Below the pieces are notes generated by a model. The model was not told where the DNA came from. It saw nothing but the letters and a program-made list of their open reading frames with translations, and searched no databases. From positions 33,212 through 44,179 of the forward strand of contig JAPOJL010000001.1 of assembly GCA_029978425.1 (NCBI GenBank): 10,968 nucleotides of DNA, written 5' to 3'. Both the position numbers and the translations under genes were made by a program. Below, one piece after another: positions 9,515 through 10,968 of the stretch. The stretch comes from Actinomycetota bacterium (GTDB lineage: Bacteria > Actinomycetota > Actinomycetes > Nanopelagicales > Nanopelagicaceae). Within the stretch, counting starts at the first letter, position 1; each line of letters begins with the position of its first letter.

Positions 9515-10968
9515 GTGAAGCCCGCCAATCCCCATATTTTGGGAAATCGACCAACTGAAGGCGGGACTGACTTCGCACTCTGGGCTCCCGCTGCCGATGC
9601 GGTGGAGCTATGCCTCTTTGATGAGCGCGATGGTCGCTGGGTTGAGACAAAGTTTTCGCTCCCTCATCGCGAAGGTCCGATCTGGCATGGATATCTCGCA
9701 GGAATTCGAGCTGGCCAACGTTATGGATACCGCGTTTACGGTCCGTGGCGCCCCGAACAAGGATGGCGATTTAATCCCGCCAAAGTCTTAATCGATCCCT
9801 ATGCCCATCTTCTCGATGGAGATCTCGTTTATGCGCCAGAAATTTTTGGTCATCACTCTCTGGATGCGTTAGGAAATGGCGATCATCAAATTCGTGACGA
9901 ACGCAATTCACTGGGTTTTATTCCACTCTCTGTTGTCACCTCACATTCCCCGCGCATCATCAATCGACCACACACGCCATGGAAGCGCACTTTTATTTAT
10001 GAAGCTCATGTTCGTGGTTTGACGGCAGGAAATCCTGAAATTCCTCCTCAAGAACGTGGAACATATAAAGCACTCGGTCATCCCTCCACTCTTGAATATT
10101 TATCAAGGTTGGGTGTCACCGCTTTAGAACTTCTACCGATTCATCACTTCGTAACTGAGATTCATACACATGCTCGTGGTCGAGAAAATTACTGGGGTTA
10201 CAACCCTCTGGCTTTCTCTGCACCGCATCGCAAATATGCTGCAACCGCCGATCCCATTACCGAACTACAAGAGAGCATTGATGCGCTTCACAACGCAGGA
10301 ATCGAAGTAATTCTTGACGTGGTCTATAACCACACTGCTGAAGAAGGGCGCCAAGGGCCAACTCTTTCTTTGAGAGGAATCGACAACAAAACCTTCTACC
10401 GCCACTCCACTGACGATGTATATGACGATGTGACTGGATGTGGAAATACCATTGATTCTCGCCGTCCATTTGTGACCCGCATGATTATTGATTCGCTACA
10501 TTGGTGGAGCCAGATCGTTGGAGTAGATGGTTTTCGATTTGATCTCACCACCGCAATCTCTCGTCGCGATAATGAAATCGACACATATGGACCATTGATT
10601 TCAGCAATCTGCGCCGACCCAATACTTCGTGATCGAAAACTTATCGCTGAGCCGTGGGATATCGCTGGCTATGCCCTGGGAGATTTTCCCCATCCTTGGC
10701 GAGAGTGGAATGACGCTTATCGCGATGCGACTCGACAATTCTGGTTGGGTGATAGCGCCCGTGGCCATAGCAATGGCGTCTCTGATCTCGCCTCACGTAT
10801 TGCCGGATCTCATGACATTTTCTATTTCCGTGGTCCGACATCTTCAATCAACTTCGTGACCGCTCATGATGGATTTACCCTCAATGATTTAGTTTCCTAC
10901 AACCAGAAACATAATGAAGCAAACGGGGAAGACAATCGCGATGGAAGCGATGTAAATAGATCGTGGAA
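9515..10968 (+). CDS. glgX: Glycogen debranching enzyme GlgX (runs off the right edge)
   Basis: GH13 isoamylase-type enzyme that cleaves alpha-1,6 branches of glycogen after phosphorylase has trimmed the outer chains; cytoplasmic. 484 codons are present. A CBM48-like N-domain covers about 8-95. The four GH13 regions are in order: DVVYNH at 268-273; GFRFDLTT with nucleophile Asp343; IAEPWD with acid/base Glu379; and FVTAHDG with His451 and Asp452. The following segment (to about residue 476, QKHNEANGEDNRDG) is a GlgX/TreX hallmark. The start is GTG at 9515: the in-frame stop is at 9500 and the only other nearby candidate, TTG at 9539, trims the conserved edge. The gene is divergent from etfB, 76 bases apart. 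No other glycogen gene is in view. The isoamylase TreX is the main alternative name. Confidence 0.95.
   Translation, partial: MKPANPHILGNRPTEGGTDFALWAPAADAVELCLFDERDGRWVETKFSLPHREGPIWHGYLAGIRAGQRYGYRVYGPWRPEQGWRFNPAKVLIDPYAHLLDGDLVYAPEIFGHHSLDALGNGDHQIRDERNSLGFIPLSVVTSHSPRIINRPHTPWKRTFIYEAHVRGLTAGNPEIPPQERGTYKALGHPSTLEYLSRLGVTALELLPIHHFVTEIHTHARGRENYWGYNPLAFSAPHRKYAATADPITELQESIDALHNAGIEVILDVVYNHTAEEGRQGPTLSLRGIDNKTFYRHSTDDVYDDVTGCGNTIDSRRPFVTRMIIDSLHWWSQIVGVDGFRFDLTTAISRRDNEIDTYGPLISAICADPILRDRKLIAEPWDIAGYALGDFPHPWREWNDAYRDATRQFWLGDSARGHSNGVSDLASRIAGSHDIFYFRGPTSSINFVTAHDGFTLNDLVSYNQKHNEANGEDNRDGSDVNRSW

Noticed and set aside
9439..9528. Extended etfB N-terminus of 30 extra residues
   Set aside because: The ETF-beta family begins at the MKIAICVKQVPD block (ATG 9438). 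The extension is not family-like and runs across the glgX start and promoter region.

Overview
The window looks like a chromosomal stretch from a compact, medium-GC actinobacterium (about 45-50% G+C by eye). The best taxonomic evidence is LigA: its C-terminal half closely matches, from memory, actinobacterial/mycobacterial LigA (for example the segment around residues 513-530 and the BRCT domain). The cluster order etfB-etfA-iscS-mnmA-ligA is also a known actinobacterial arrangement. The modest G+C, short gaps and TTG/GTG starts would fit a genome-reduced lineage such as freshwater acI (Nanopelagicales), but that assignment is inference.

Layout, right to left along the minus strand: etfB and etfA (electron transfer flavoprotein), iscS (cysteine desulfurase), mnmA (tRNA 2-thiouridylase), ligA (NAD-dependent DNA ligase), a 49-residue membrane protein, nadD, rsfS, a histidine phosphatase, tRNA-Ala(GGC), a short-chain dehydrogenase (SDR), and the first 164 codons of leuS, which runs off the left edge. 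These 11 protein genes and one tRNA share one strand from 9438 to 1, and no gap exceeds 59 bases. On the plus strand, divergent from etfB, glgX (glycogen debranching) starts at 9515 and runs off the right edge. No gene-free stretch is longer than 76 bases.

Functionally these are housekeeping modules. IscS makes persulfide sulfur that MnmA uses for tRNA thiolation. NadD makes the dinucleotide precursor of NAD, which LigA consumes. RsfS silences ribosomes. The ETF carries electrons from dehydrogenases not present here. GlgX degrades storage glycogen.

The window contains no mobile element, CRISPR array, defence system or biosynthetic cluster that I can support. The points most worth checking are: (i) TANNNT hexamers 6-7 bases upstream of several start codons, mostly lacking Shine-Dalgarno sequences, placed at module boundaries and suggesting leaderless transcripts; (ii) an SDR start codon one base after the tRNA-Ala 3' end; (iii) the small membrane gene at 3185-3334.
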